This document shows positions 24,211 to 33,457 of a stretch of DNA of 64,000 nucleotides, piece by piece; positions within the stretch are counted from its first letter, which is position 1; each line of letters begins with the position of its first letter. Both the position numbers and the translations under genes were made by a program. Source of the stretch: Sphingobium sp. KCTC 72723 (lineage in GTDB: Bacteria; Pseudomonadota; Alphaproteobacteria; Sphingomonadales; Sphingomonadaceae); the NCBI RefSeq assembly GCF_014280435.1, contig NZ_CP060388.1, positions 2,741,501 through 2,805,500 on the forward strand, written 5' to 3'. The notes beneath the pieces are model-generated. The model ran no database searches. It was not told the DNA's origin and worked only from the letters and a program-made list of their open reading frames with translations.

Positions 24211-25209
24211 ATGACAAGGATTTTCCGTACCATCCGTTCTTTCCCCGAAATTGCCGACCTGCTGGCGCTCGAAACAGGGCAGGTGTCCGACCGCTTCAGC
24301 CAGGCTTTTACCGAGACGATCGACGGTTTCCGCATGGGGCATGTAGAAGAGGAGAGCGATGCCGGGATGCCCGATCCCTGGCAGGTGCAGCAGGCGACCG
24401 AACTGATGATCTGTACCCTGTTTGACGTCCTGCGAGACACAAGGCTTGAAAGCATGGCTGGGCGGATCGCCTGGGGGATCGTGCACAGCTTCCACAAGGT
24501 TGCAGGACAGCTCGATGGCGAGGCGGACAAGGCAGCGCTCAAGGTCCGGGATCTGATCCGCGATGCCGACGGCAGCGAGGTGCTGATGGCGCAGCTGGAG
24601 GAAGCGCAAACCATCTGCCAGTCCCTCGACCAAGCGCGCGATGCGGTGGCTTGCATGCGCGACCATGCCGCAGGAAGTTATCATAACGAAACCGGGCGAC
24701 CCTGGTCTTCACCGCGGGGATCGCTGGTGTCGAGCAAGCGCACAGCCTCGGTGGTTGCCGCCCAGGACTTCCTGGCCGCTCGCAGGGAGAAAAAGGCCGC
24801 AAGCCATTCCCCAAAGGGACCGATCGTCATATTCTCCGGTGGGCAAGCCTGGGAGGATCATGACCAGATCACTACGACCCTTGATGCGATACGTGAGCGC
24901 ATTCCGACAATGGTGCTGGCGACGAGCGCGCAGGACAAGGGATGCGATGCGATCGCGGCATCCTGGGCGGCACGCAGCGGTACACCACTCATTGCGTTCA
25001 CCCTCAACCGCAAGCTGGGACAAAGGGCCGGGTTCGCCCGCAATGAGCAACTCCTGTCACTGCAGCCGGTCGAGGCGGTGGTGTGCGAAGGCTCAGGGCT
25101 TCAGTCCCATCTGGCACGATTGGTCCGCGCAAAAGGCGTGCCCGCGCACTTCTTCCGGCTTGCAGATCAGCGGAGCGGCTCAGCAGGGCAGCGTCACAGC
25201 GCGGCCTGA
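24211..25209 (+). CDS. DUF2493 (SLOG-like) protein, copy 2
   Basis: 332 residues from ATG 24211 behind AAGAGGAGG; the frame extension to 24106 crosses the inverted repeats and is rejected. It parallels copy 1 throughout: helical N-terminus with 'GMPDPWQVQQATELMICTLFDVLRDTRLESMAGRIAWGIVHSFH', 'ETGRPWSSPRGS', then 'PIVIFSGGQAWEDHDQITTTLDAIRERIP…ATSAQDKGCDAIAASWAARSGTPLIAFTL' and 'PVEAVVCEGSGLQ'. The paralogues have diverged well beyond a recent duplication, which suggests distinct retained roles. Confidence 0.8.
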   Translation: MTRIFRTIRSFPEIADLLALETGQVSDRFSQAFTETIDGFRMGHVEEESDAGMPDPWQVQQATELMICTLFDVLRDTRLESMAGRIAWGIVHSFHKVAGQLDGEADKAALKVRDLIRDADGSEVLMAQLEEAQTICQSLDQARDAVACMRDHAAGSYHNETGRPWSSPRGSLVSSKRTASVVAAQDFLAARREKKAASHSPKGPIVIFSGGQAWEDHDQITTTLDAIRERIPTMVLATSAQDKGCDAIAASWAARSGTPLIAFTLNRKLGQRAGFARNEQLLSLQPVEAVVCEGSGLQSHLARLVRAKGVPAHFFRLADQRSGSAGQRHSAA

Positions 25210-25288
25210 CGGGAAGGGGTGAGGAGGATCGGTTCGGGTTTGTCGGACCGGTCCTCCTGTTTTTTACCGTCGGGATATGTCGCCCCGC

Positions 25289-25660
25289 TCAGGGACCCGC
25301 AAGGGGTCCGTCGCGGAGCGATGCGGTGTCGCCCTTTGAGCGACCCCGGCCTCCTGCGCGCGGCTCCGCCGTGCTCGTCGCAGGGACGCCCTGCGGGCGC
25401 GGGTCGGGTTGTTGGTTATGTGCGATTGTGGCGGGCGGCAGGGCCTTGAGCGTAGCGACAGAAGCTGTGCCACCAGCGCGAATCGCGTGGGTGAGAATGT
25501 CGCGCAATTCGCGTTCGGTCAAAAATTCGATCGGCAGTTCGGAGACGATAGCGGCATATTTGCCGCGCAATGCGCGGCGGGTCTGGCCGATCTCCTGCGC
25601 AACTTTCCTCTGTCGCGCTTCAAGGTCAGCGAGGCGTTCGCGTTCGGTCATTCTGGGCAT
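25289..25660 (-). CDS. Small tra-region protein (possible mobilisation accessory)
   Basis: 123 residues from ATG 25660. The first ~75 residues form a basic coiled-coil-like region (MTERERLADLEARQRKVAQEIGQTRRALRGKYAAIVSELPIEF…ELRDILTHAIRAGG), followed by a Pro/Gly/Arg-rich tail that may be an over-extended frame. Similar short coiled-coil proteins (TraC/TraD of Ti-type plasmids, MobC-like) sit beside oriT in alphaproteobacterial plasmids. Here it is divergent from the coupling protein/relaxase operon across the presumed oriT region. The function is inferred from position only. Confidence 0.55.
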   Translation of the reverse strand: MPRMTERERLADLEARQRKVAQEIGQTRRALRGKYAAIVSELPIEFLTERELRDILTHAIRAGGTASVATLKALPPATIAHNQQPDPRPQGVPATSTAEPRAGGRGRSKGDTASLRDGPLAGP

Positions 25661-25942
25661 GGCATCTTCCTTTCAGATGGCCTGCCCGCCACCTGTTTCT
25701 TATCGATGGAGTGCATCATGATCGCAATGGAAATGTTGCAGCTGGGGTGCGTTTGCCTGTGGCGCGATGTGCCGCAGAAAAGAACAAAAACCCCTGCGGG
25801 GAGCCCCGCGCCTTCCGGCACGAGGCAGCGCAGTGGCAAGCGCGCTGCGAAGGAAGGACGCACGGCACGAGGCCGTTTTGTAATGCACCGTACGCACGGG
25901 TGCTGCGAACGCGAATCGCCCTAATTTCCGTAGCTTATATCT

Positions 25943-25989
25943 GTCACACCGGTCGGACAGTTTGTCACTGATCGTCATACCGGTATGAC
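25943..25989. promoter_or_regulatory. Two related palindromes, operator or relaxosome sites
   Basis: Perfect 16-bp palindrome GTCATACCGGTATGAC at 25974-25989, and a related imperfect copy GTCACACCGGTCGGAC at 25943-25958. Centres are 31 bp apart, about three helical turns. They lie 160-206 bp before the RHH gene, fitting binding by its dimeric product. Confidence 0.5.
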
Positions 25990-26076
25990 GCCTGATCAGT
26001 CGATCTACGCTAAGTCTTTGATCGCCCATGTCATCATTTGTCCGACATGGCAGACATCGAACATACCTCGATAGCA

Positions 26077-26105
26077 TTGAGATAAGACGACGAATCTGCT
26101 ATAAC
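26077..26105 (+). promoter_or_regulatory. Sigma-70-type promoter for the RHH/traD/relaxase operon
   Basis: -35 TTGAGA (26077-26082), exactly 17 bp, -10 TATAAC (26100-26105), 43 bp before the ATG at 26149. Confidence 0.6.
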
Positions 26106-26148
26106 AGCTACGCTTCACTACCCGTCGGCGCAGAAACAGGATCTGCGC

Positions 26149-26451
26149 ATGGCCAGAATAACTATCCGTCTCGATGACACTCTGTTCGACCGACTGGTCG
26201 ATCAGGCTCATAGCAGTGGCAGCACCCCGTCTGCCTATCTGCGTGATATTCTGCACCGCTTTGAAGGGGACGATCCATCGGGCTATCATGCCCGTCTGGA
26301 TGAGCTGCACGCGACTGCTATTCAAACCCTTGCGATTCTCGCCAAGTCAATCGGCGCGCGCACACCTGACATATTGGCAGCAGGACTGGCTGATGCCCGA
26401 CGCCTGCTAAAGGAAAGGGGGCTGCTCGATCCTGAGCAGGATCGGCCATGA
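26149..26451 (+). CDS. Ribbon-helix-helix DNA-binding protein (relaxosome accessory)
   Basis: 100 residues from ATG 26149. The N-terminus (MARITIRLDDTLFDRLVDQAHSSGSTPSAYLRDILHRF) is a clear ribbon-helix-helix fold: a beta-strand with alternating basic/hydrophobic residues, then two helices. The C-terminal helix probably tetramerises. Its ATGA overlap with the coupling-protein gene and the upstream palindromes make it the likely TrwA/TraM-type oriT-binding and autoregulatory protein. A toxin-free RHH at this place is usual for MobF plasmids. Confidence 0.75.
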   Translation: MARITIRLDDTLFDRLVDQAHSSGSTPSAYLRDILHRFEGDDPSGYHARLDELHATAIQTLAILAKSIGARTPDILAAGLADARRLLKERGLLDPEQDRP

Positions 26452-28481
26452 GCATTTTCCGGCATGATACATTGGGGTCCTGGACGCGTGGCGGACAGGC
26501 GATCGTCCACAATGTCCGCATGACCACGCAGGTCTTCTACCAGACCTTTTTTGCCAGTGTCATCATCTGGATTGGCGGCATCATCTGGTATGCGCTGGAG
26601 AAGTCATCCGACTATGAACGCTTCGTTCTGATGAAGCTCGGCCAGGCAATGGTGATGGGCGATACCGTCCCTGGCAACGTCACGCCCATATTGTTCAAGA
26701 CACCCGCTGGCCGCGAATATTGGACGACGCCCAGAGATATACTGGACTCCGGCATTGCCCATAAGACGCTTGCCGCTTTCGAAACCTATCTCCTGCACGG
26801 GGCGGCGCTTTCGGGTCTATTTGCCCTCGCTATGCTGTTCTGGGCTTGGTTCTATTTTACCCGCATGGGCAGGGGGCTCGGGTCGAACCAGTTCCTGCGC
26901 GGCGCGCGCTTTGGAACCGTGCGGCAGATACGCCGGGCGTTGCGCTGGCAGAAGCGCGGCAGCCTGGCCATCGGCGGCGTTCCCGTGCCTCACGCATTCG
27001 AGCCAGAGCATATCCTCATCTGCGGCGCGCCTGGCACAGGCAAGACCAACCTCATCATCAAGATGCTCGACGGGGTACGCAAGAAGAAGCGCCGGGCTAT
27101 CGTATATGACACTGCGGGTACGTTTGTGGAGAAATTCTACCGGCCAGGCACCGACATCCTCCTCAACCCGCTCGATGCCCGTGCTGATGCCTGGGCCCCC
27201 TGGGTCGATGTGCCGCGCGACTATCATTATGACCAGATTGCGGAATCGACCATCCCCGACAAGACCGGCGATCCCTTCTGGGCGAAAGCGGCGCGCGGCA
27301 CGCTGGTCGCCGTCATGCGCAAGCTGGCGCGGCAGGAACGGACCCTGGTTTCCATCCTGCTGGACACCCTGCTTCGGTCCAAGCTCAAGGATCTGGCCGC
27401 TTTCGCAGCTGGAACCGATGCGTCGGCCTTTATTTCCACCGAAGGGGAACGAACCTCAGCGGGCATCCAGGCGGAACTCGCTTCGGTTATGCGCAGCTTC
27501 TCCTATCTGGATGATACAGATGATGGCCTGTCGATCCGCGATTGGGTCGCCAATGAAAAGGATGATAGCTGGCTGTTCATTACCGTAAAGGCTGACCAGT
27601 TGCCCTCGCTTCGTCCGCTGATAACGGTCTGGCTGGACATCGCGATCAGCGCCATCATGAGCCTGGAGCCGGACCAGGATCGGCGTCTTTACTGTGTGAT
27701 CGACGAACTGCCATCACTCCAGAAACTGCCCTCGCTCTCCGACTTTCTGGCGCGCGCCCGCAAATATGGTGGATGTGGTATATTGGGGTTTCAAAGCTAT
27801 CCGCAGCTTGAAGCCACCTATGGTATCCAGGATGCAGCCGCCATCACCGGCTATTGCTCGACCTGGGTAGCGCTGCGCGCCAATGACACCCCGACCGCCA
27901 AACATGTCAGCGAAAATCTGGGACAGGTTGAACAGGTCGAAGCCAATGAGGGCATGTCCTACGGCGTCAACGATATGCGCGATGGGGTAAACCTGTCGCG
28001 CATGCAAGTGACCCGGCCGCTGGTCATGCATACCGAGGTTACCAATCTTCCCAATCTCGTCGGCTATCTGCGTTTTGGTCGCAGTCTTCCGGTGGTGCGC
28101 TTTATCGACAGCTATAATAAGTTGCCCTCAATTGCTGTCGCGTTTGCAGAGCGGATCGCCCCGCCTGTCCGGCTGTCACCGCAGCTGGATGGGGAAGGGG
28201 CACTGACAAAAACTGCACCGAAACGAGGGGCTAGGCCGACCCGTCGCAAGGCGTCATCGGGACCCCATGCGACTGCACAAGTTCCGTCCGAACAGGAAAA
28301 TCTTGGGGGAAACGGCGTAGATACGCCAGCGCCAAAAGCCGTGATAGCGAGCGTCAGTGATGGTGAAAGCCACGCACCGCCTGTACCGCCGCCGCTCGAG
28401 CTTTTTGGTAAGCCCGCGGGCTTCCGCCTTTCCCAACATGCGCGCCATGATGGTGCTCGCAACAGGGCGACGCCGGCATGA
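26448..28481 (+). CDS. traD: Type IV conjugative coupling protein (TraD/TrwB/VirD4 type)
   Basis: 677 residues, start overlapping the RHH stop (ATGA). There are two N-terminal transmembrane helices (VFYQTFFASVIIWIGGIIWYA; then a helix at ~115-137, ALSGLFALAMLFWAWFYF). Walker A is 'GAPGTGKTN' (~193-201) and Walker B is 'YCVIDELPSLQKLP' (~415). A 'SYPQLEATYG' segment follows, as in the type IV secretion DNA-binding domain. The protein couples the relaxosome to the secretion channel at the inner membrane. The C-terminal ~110 residues are a Pro/Ala-rich tail. The gene overlaps the relaxase start. Confidence 0.92.
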   Translation: MSIFRHDTLGSWTRGGQAIVHNVRMTTQVFYQTFFASVIIWIGGIIWYALEKSSDYERFVLMKLGQAMVMGDTVPGNVTPILFKTPAGREYWTTPRDILDSGIAHKTLAAFETYLLHGAALSGLFALAMLFWAWFYFTRMGRGLGSNQFLRGARFGTVRQIRRALRWQKRGSLAIGGVPVPHAFEPEHILICGAPGTGKTNLIIKMLDGVRKKKRRAIVYDTAGTFVEKFYRPGTDILLNPLDARADAWAPWVDVPRDYHYDQIAESTIPDKTGDPFWAKAARGTLVAVMRKLARQERTLVSILLDTLLRSKLKDLAAFAAGTDASAFISTEGERTSAGIQAELASVMRSFSYLDDTDDGLSIRDWVANEKDDSWLFITVKADQLPSLRPLITVWLDIAISAIMSLEPDQDRRLYCVIDELPSLQKLPSLSDFLARARKYGGCGILGFQSYPQLEATYGIQDAAAITGYCSTWVALRANDTPTAKHVSENLGQVEQVEANEGMSYGVNDMRDGVNLSRMQVTRPLVMHTEVTNLPNLVGYLRFGRSLPVVRFIDSYNKLPSIAVAFAERIAPPVRLSPQLDGEGALTKTAPKRGARPTRRKASSGPHATAQVPSEQENLGGNGVDTPAPKAVIASVSDGESHAPPVPPPLELFGKPAGFRLSQHARHDGARNRATPA

Positions 28482-31441
28482 TCCATCCTCGTCGCTTGAA
28501 GGGCACACCGACCAATCTCACCCGCTATTATATGGTGGGTGATTATTACACCAAAGGCGCCGACGAACATTCGCAATGGGGTGGCGCCATCGCTGCGGAG
28601 CTTGGACTGAACGGTAAGGTCGATCCCTCGACATTCCAGGCTTTGCTCGATGGGAAGGTCGATGAGCAGCAGCTGGGTCGCCGCCGTGGTGAAGGCAAGA
28701 TCCAGCATCATCCAGGATGGGACTTTGCAGTGAATGCCCCCAAATCGGTGTCGATCATGGCGCTCGTTGCTGGTGACGAACGGGTCATTGCCGCGCATGA
28801 AAAAGCGGTGAGCGTGGCGCTATCCTATTTGGAGGAGCATGCGACGCTGCGTCACCGGGTCGATGGCAACATCACTCATGAAACCACCGGGCGTCTGATC
28901 TATGCCCGGTTTACCGAACATGCCTCGCGCGAACTAGACCCCCACCTCCATACCCATGTCGTGATCATGAACATGACCAATCGGGGGGACGGAACGCCCA
29001 TGTCCAGCCTAGAAACCCGGGCGATGTTTTCAGAACAGATGGTTGCAGGGCAGGTTTATCGCAACGATCTGGCCCATCGGCTCAAAGAACTTGGCTATGA
29101 AATCGACTATGATCCGCGCAAGGGACTGTTCGAGATTGGTGACGTACCCAAAGAACTCATCAAACATATGTCCCAGCGCGCGGAGCAGATCCAGGCGCAT
29201 GCGAGAGAAAATGGGCTGGCGGGCCAGGCGGCCCGACGCATGTCCTTCTACCAGACGCGCGGTCCCAAGGAAAAACTTGCCCTGGACGCGCTGCACGGCC
29301 GTTGGTCAGCACGCCTGGGTGTCCACCAAGATGCTATCGAAGGCGTACAGGAGGCGGCCGAGCAGAAGGGGGAGCGCCGCCTTGGTATCGAACCCGCCAC
29401 CGCTGCGCGCGCCATGCTCTTTGGCCTGCGCCAGGCGGAGGGGCGCGAGGCGGTCAATAATCTGGGCAAGCTGTTGCGTATCGGCCTTGCCTCTCATGTC
29501 GGCGAAGTACGGTTGGAAGATATCCGCCCCCTCGCGCGGGCGCATGAAGCCAGCGCAAGGCTGCTTGAAACCCGCCACCCAACTGGCGACGAAATTCATA
29601 CGCGCGGGCGCACTTCGCGTCGAACCGCGCGGCTTGAACTGGCGCTCTCGAATCAACTCGCGCTCGCCCTCAATGATGCAAAGCCAATCGCAACCGGCGA
29701 GAAACTTCAAAATCTGGCTGACGAAAATGGTCTCAACGTCGAGCAGGCTGCGGCGTTGGTGATGATCGGCACGACGGTTGACCGCGTGGTCGGCGTCCAT
29801 GGCGTTGCGGGCGCGGGCAAATCGACGCTAGTCAGGGTATTGAACGCAGGCGCCGGGCCTGAAACGACCCTGCTCGCGCTGGCGCCCACCTCCTCGGCCG
29901 CCGCCAATCTGGGTTACAGTGCGGGAATAGAATCGCGGACCGTGGCCAGCCTGATCGCGGGTGGTGGCCGCAATGTCGATAACCGCCATGTCCTGATCCT
30001 TGACGAGGCTGGGCAGCTTGGCAACCGCCAGGCGATGCGGGTGCTGGAGATCAGTCGCAAGACCGGCGCGCGCCTGATCCTGCTCGGCGATAATATGCAG
30101 ACCGGTGCGATCGAGCAGGGTAAGGCTTTCTGGCTCATGCAGCGCCTGGGGCTGCCCAAAGCAGAACTGACCGCATCGGTTCGGCAGGAAACACGCCCTA
30201 TGAAGGTCGCAGTGACGCAGGCCCGGCTTGAGAATTATGGGGCTTCGCTGGCATCGCTCGACAAGGTGGTAAGTGGCGATACCGCCGAAAAGCTGGCACA
30301 TGCGCTTGTAGGCGAGTGGACGCGCCTTGGTGCAAAGAGCCGCGCCAAGACCAACATATTGGTGCTGGAAAATGCGACCCGTCTTATCCTCAACGGCAAA
30401 ATCCGCGAAGCTTTGAAGGCCGAAGAAGCGCTCGCCGGGCAAGATACCAGTTTTTCCGTTCTGACGCCTTCCGGGATGACGGATCAGGAAAAGCGCTTGC
30501 CCCGCTTCTACAGGCGCGGGCAGATCGTGCTTTTCTCGCGCGACAATATTGGTCTTGGTGTCGCCCAGGACAGGGAATATCGGGTTGCTGGGATTACCAA
30601 GGACGGGAAAGGCCGACAGCGGGTCCGCCTTTCCGATGAAAACGACCGCACGATACTGTGGGATCCACGCCTGGGTCGGACGTCAAGGGTCAATATCTTC
30701 AATGAGGAGCATCGTGATCTGGCCAAAGGCGATCGGATCCAGTGGCGTCTGGTCGATCATGCGCTCGGTATCCGAAATGCTGACCGGGGGACCGTAGAGA
30801 AGCTCACAGGTCGAACCGCGACGATTTTATGGGATCGTGACGGCAGACTTCAGGAAATTGACCTTACACGTCATAAGAACTGGGACCATGGCTATGCGGA
30901 AACAGTCTATTCCGCACAGTCAAAAACCTATGACCGTGTCTATGTGCTCGCGCCGGTAGGTTCGTCGCTGGTCACTGGTAAGAATTATTACACGGCCATC
31001 ACCCGCGCGCGATTTGGAGTGAAGCTTTGGACTGAGAGTGCGGATCGCCTGATCGAAAAGCTTGAACGCAATTCTGGCACCAAGACCTCTGCGCTCGAAG
31101 CGCTCGGTCGGCTCGACAAGGACAGCGTCAAGGGCAGGGGGGTCAGACATGGGCAACGCTGGGAAGACCTGCGGGTGCTACAGCAGGCGGATCGAGAAGC
31201 GCGCAGGATGCGGATATTTGATGAGCGAGAGCGGCGATCACAGTCGCCGCCTGATAGTCTGGCGGCGGGTCTTGCTAGCCGCGCGCAGTCGGTTGCGCAA
31301 ATGCTCGATGGGTGGCTGACGTCATTGCTTGGCAAGTCCGACGATCAACATCGGCAGAGTATCGATCAAGCAGCATCACGACAATCTGATGTCAATACGC
31401 CACCCCAATCGCGTGATCATCGAGGTGGTCATGACCGTTAA
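28478..31441 (+). CDS. MobF-family conjugative relaxase (TrwC/TraI type)
   Basis: 987 residues from ATG 28478, overlapping the coupling-protein stop. The relaxase domain has the N-terminal tyrosine pair Y17/Y18 plus Y23/Y24 (LTRYYMVGDYYTKG) and the metal triad H-x-H-x-H in 'DPHLHTHVVIMN' (~154). A helicase domain follows with Walker A 'GVAGAGKST' (~443), DEAG box 'ILDEAGQLG' and motif 'YTAITRAR' near the C-terminus. It nicks oriT, pilots the strand and unwinds the plasmid. The short C-terminus compared with F TraI is like TrwC. The transglycosylase gene overlaps its last 11 bases. Confidence 0.93.
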   Translation: MIHPRRLKGTPTNLTRYYMVGDYYTKGADEHSQWGGAIAAELGLNGKVDPSTFQALLDGKVDEQQLGRRRGEGKIQHHPGWDFAVNAPKSVSIMALVAGDERVIAAHEKAVSVALSYLEEHATLRHRVDGNITHETTGRLIYARFTEHASRELDPHLHTHVVIMNMTNRGDGTPMSSLETRAMFSEQMVAGQVYRNDLAHRLKELGYEIDYDPRKGLFEIGDVPKELIKHMSQRAEQIQAHARENGLAGQAARRMSFYQTRGPKEKLALDALHGRWSARLGVHQDAIEGVQEAAEQKGERRLGIEPATAARAMLFGLRQAEGREAVNNLGKLLRIGLASHVGEVRLEDIRPLARAHEASARLLETRHPTGDEIHTRGRTSRRTARLELALSNQLALALNDAKPIATGEKLQNLADENGLNVEQAAALVMIGTTVDRVVGVHGVAGAGKSTLVRVLNAGAGPETTLLALAPTSSAAANLGYSAGIESRTVASLIAGGGRNVDNRHVLILDEAGQLGNRQAMRVLEISRKTGARLILLGDNMQTGAIEQGKAFWLMQRLGLPKAELTASVRQETRPMKVAVTQARLENYGASLASLDKVVSGDTAEKLAHALVGEWTRLGAKSRAKTNILVLENATRLILNGKIREALKAEEALAGQDTSFSVLTPSGMTDQEKRLPRFYRRGQIVLFSRDNIGLGVAQDREYRVAGITKDGKGRQRVRLSDENDRTILWDPRLGRTSRVNIFNEEHRDLAKGDRIQWRLVDHALGIRNADRGTVEKLTGRTATILWDRDGRLQEIDLTRHKNWDHGYAETVYSAQSKTYDRVYVLAPVGSSLVTGKNYYTAITRARFGVKLWTESADRLIEKLERNSGTKTSALEALGRLDKDSVKGRGVRHGQRWEDLRVLQQADREARRMRIFDERERRSQSPPDSLAAGLASRAQSVAQMLDGWLTSLLGKSDDQHRQSIDQAASRQSDVNTPPQSRDHRGGHDR

Positions 31442-32042
31442 ATTGGCAATCAGCGCTTGCCGTATTGGGGTCGCGTTGCTCGTAATGTTGATGCTGACGC
31501 AAACTGCGCCCGCACAAGCCAAATCAATACTCTCTGCTTCGCACGAAACGAAGATTGGACAATGTATTCGGCAGGCAGCGGCGGGACACGAATGGCTCGA
31601 AAGGACGCTGTGGGGCCTGCGCGATCAGGAAGGTGGGTGGATTGGTGCCGAGATTTTGAACACAGACGGCAGCTATGATTTGGGACCGATGCAGGTCAAT
31701 AGTTGGTGGGTGGGACGGATTTCCAAAGTCCTCCGCCATAGCGGGTCGGATGTACGGCATTGGTTGATCCACGATGCCTGTTTCAATGTACGGGCCGCAC
31801 GTTGGATATTTTTATCTGGGCTCGCTGTGACGGGTGATTATTGGCAGGCTGTTGGCGCCTACCATAGTCCGACAAAGTGGCGTCAGCAGCGCTATGGGAC
31901 GAATGTCGCGGGAAAATTGATTAAAAGATTTGGTTCAGATTTATTCGAAAGAGAATATGCCAAGTTGCAAGTAAATCGGAAAGCGAACTGCCATAATAAT
32001 TTGAAAATCGGACAAAATAACTCTAATATGGACACTCGATAA
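31431..32042 (+). CDS. VirB1-like lytic transglycosylase
   Basis: 203 residues from ATG 31431 (GAGGTGG upstream), overlapping the relaxase 3' end. A signal peptide is evident (basic start, then IGVALLVMLMLTQTAPAQA↓K). The transglycosylase fold has catalytic Glu in 'LRDQEGGW' (E67), 'DLGPMQVNSWW' and 'YHSP..W..RYG', the usual SLT motif order. It would open peptidoglycan for assembly of the mating channel. No other type IV secretion genes follow; an integrase and IS cluster come next, so the mating-pair operon is either elsewhere or lost. The Asn-rich C-terminus is AT-rich. Confidence 0.85.
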   Translation: MTVKLAISACRIGVALLVMLMLTQTAPAQAKSILSASHETKIGQCIRQAAAGHEWLERTLWGLRDQEGGWIGAEILNTDGSYDLGPMQVNSWWVGRISKVLRHSGSDVRHWLIHDACFNVRAARWIFLSGLAVTGDYWQAVGAYHSPTKWRQQRYGTNVAGKLIKRFGSDLFEREYAKLQVNRKANCHNNLKIGQNNSNMDTR

Positions 32043-32097
32043 TTGCACTTATCACATATCCATATTTGACGGCTCTTTGTAAGGTGGGCTACAGATC

Positions 32098-33336
32098 ATG
32101 CCGATGGATCACCCCGCGCACCCCGACAACAATGCCCTTTTTGCAGGTGAAACGGCGCCAGCGCAGATGGCACCGGCCGATGATCTCTGCTGGGCGGTAG
32201 TGAAGATGCACGCGGTCGAGCGCATCGTCGTCAACGAACCGCTGATCGCCGCGTACCAGGCGGCATCCTCGCCGCACAGCATCCGCGCGCTAAAGTCCGA
32301 CCTGGAGGCGTTCGACCTCTGGTGCAGGCGCCACAATCGCGTCGCGCTACCGGCGACGCCCGAAACCGTCGCGGATTATCTCGACGCGCGCGCCGAGAAA
32401 GGGAGCAAGCCCGCGTCGCTCGGACGCTACAAGGCGTCGATCGCCAAGATCCACCTGCTGCTCGATCTCAAGGATCCGACACTGGCCTCGTTGGTGAAGT
32501 TGCGCCTGCAGGCAATCCGACGCCGGCTCGGCACTGCGCAGAAGCAGGCGCGGCCGCTGCGGTTCAAGGGGCCGGTCAGCAACGTCGAGCGTGACGAACC
32601 CCGCGGTCTGAATGTCCGGGCGCTATTGGAAAGCTGCGCGGAGGATTTGCCGGGCCTTCGCGATCGGGCGCTTCTCTCTGCCGGTTATGACACGGGGCTG
32701 CGCGCCTCCGAGTTGGTGGCGATCGAGGTCGAGCACATCATTGAGGCGATCGATCCGGACGCCCGGCTGCTCAGCATTCCGCGCAGCAAGGGCGACCAGG
32801 AGGGGGAGGGGGCGACCTCTTATCTCAGCCCCCGGACTGTTCGGGCGATCGCGGCCTGGCTGGAGGCGGCTGGGATCGAGGCGGGGGCGGTGTTTCGGCG
32901 TGTGAACGTGCGACGCTACAAGGCCAAGGCAGCGGTGCGGGGCCGGTCGATCGACAGCATTTCTGGGCGCGAGAGCTGGGATCTGCGCAAGACGCTGCCC
33001 AAGAAAGCGGTGCCAGCGCGGGTCGAATATGATGTGGGGGAGGGGGCGCTGCATCCGGCGTCGGTCGGGCCGATCTATCGCGCGATGATCCAACGGGCAT
33101 TCGACGCTGGCGCGTTGTCAGACCTGACGATGGACGATTTGGCAAAGTTGCTTAAAGGGATCAGCGCGCATTCGACGCGGGTCGGGCTCAACCAGGACCT
33201 GTTCACGAGCGGTGAGGATCTCGCCGGTATCATGGATGCTTTGCGCTGGAAGTCGCCGCGAATGCCGCTCGCGTACAATCGCAATTTGGCGGCTGAATCC
33301 GGGGCGGCCGGTCGCCTGTTGCGCGTTCTCGAATGA
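32098..33336 (+). CDS. Tyrosine-type site-specific recombinase/integrase
   Basis: 412 residues from ATG 32098. The N-terminal SAM-like core-binding domain (PHSIRALKSDLEAFDLWC…TPETVADYLDARAEKG) precedes a catalytic domain with Arg in 'DTGLRASELVAIE' (~202), 'HSTRVGLNQD' (H-x-x-R, ~358), 'RWKSPRMPLAYNRN' with the nucleophilic Tyr (~393). All expected residues are visible, so it should be active. Similar recombinases mark transposon or island ends in sphingomonad plasmids. An inverted repeat 80-120 bp downstream is a candidate crossover site. It separates the tra genes from the catabolic region. Confidence 0.88.
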   Translation: MPMDHPAHPDNNALFAGETAPAQMAPADDLCWAVVKMHAVERIVVNEPLIAAYQAASSPHSIRALKSDLEAFDLWCRRHNRVALPATPETVADYLDARAEKGSKPASLGRYKASIAKIHLLLDLKDPTLASLVKLRLQAIRRRLGTAQKQARPLRFKGPVSNVERDEPRGLNVRALLESCAEDLPGLRDRALLSAGYDTGLRASELVAIEVEHIIEAIDPDARLLSIPRSKGDQEGEGATSYLSPRTVRAIAAWLEAAGIEAGAVFRRVNVRRYKAKAAVRGRSIDSISGRESWDLRKTLPKKAVPARVEYDVGEGALHPASVGPIYRAMIQRAFDAGALSDLTMDDLAKLLKGISAHSTRVGLNQDLFTSGEDLAGIMDALRWKSPRMPLAYNRNLAAESGAAGRLLRVLE

Positions 33337-33416
33337 TCTTGGCCGATCAATGTGCACGTCGTCGTCGTGCTCGAAATGCGGCGACTTTTTTTGAACGCCA
33401 TTGAATGAACGCTCAA

Positions 33417-33457
33417 ATGACCGCATAACATGGCCCTAACATGGTATGTTCGGTCAT
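33417..33457. repeat. Inverted repeat, candidate recombination site
   Basis: Arms ATGACCG (33417-33423) and CGGTCAT (33451-33457) enclose 27 bp with partial further symmetry and two ACATGG direct copies. It sits just downstream of the recombinase gene, where attachment sites often lie. Confidence 0.4.

Larger units (their letters stand above)
25661..26148. other. Candidate oriT / tra control region
   Basis: A 488-bp gene-free region between the divergent small tra-type gene and the ribbon-helix-helix/TraD/relaxase operon. It contains paired palindromes (25943-25989), a consensus-like promoter (26077-26105) and AT-rich DNA unlike the flanks. For MobF systems, oriT normally lies next to the accessory RHH protein and relaxase genes, so this is the best oriT candidate. 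No nic site could be identified by eye. Confidence 0.45.
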
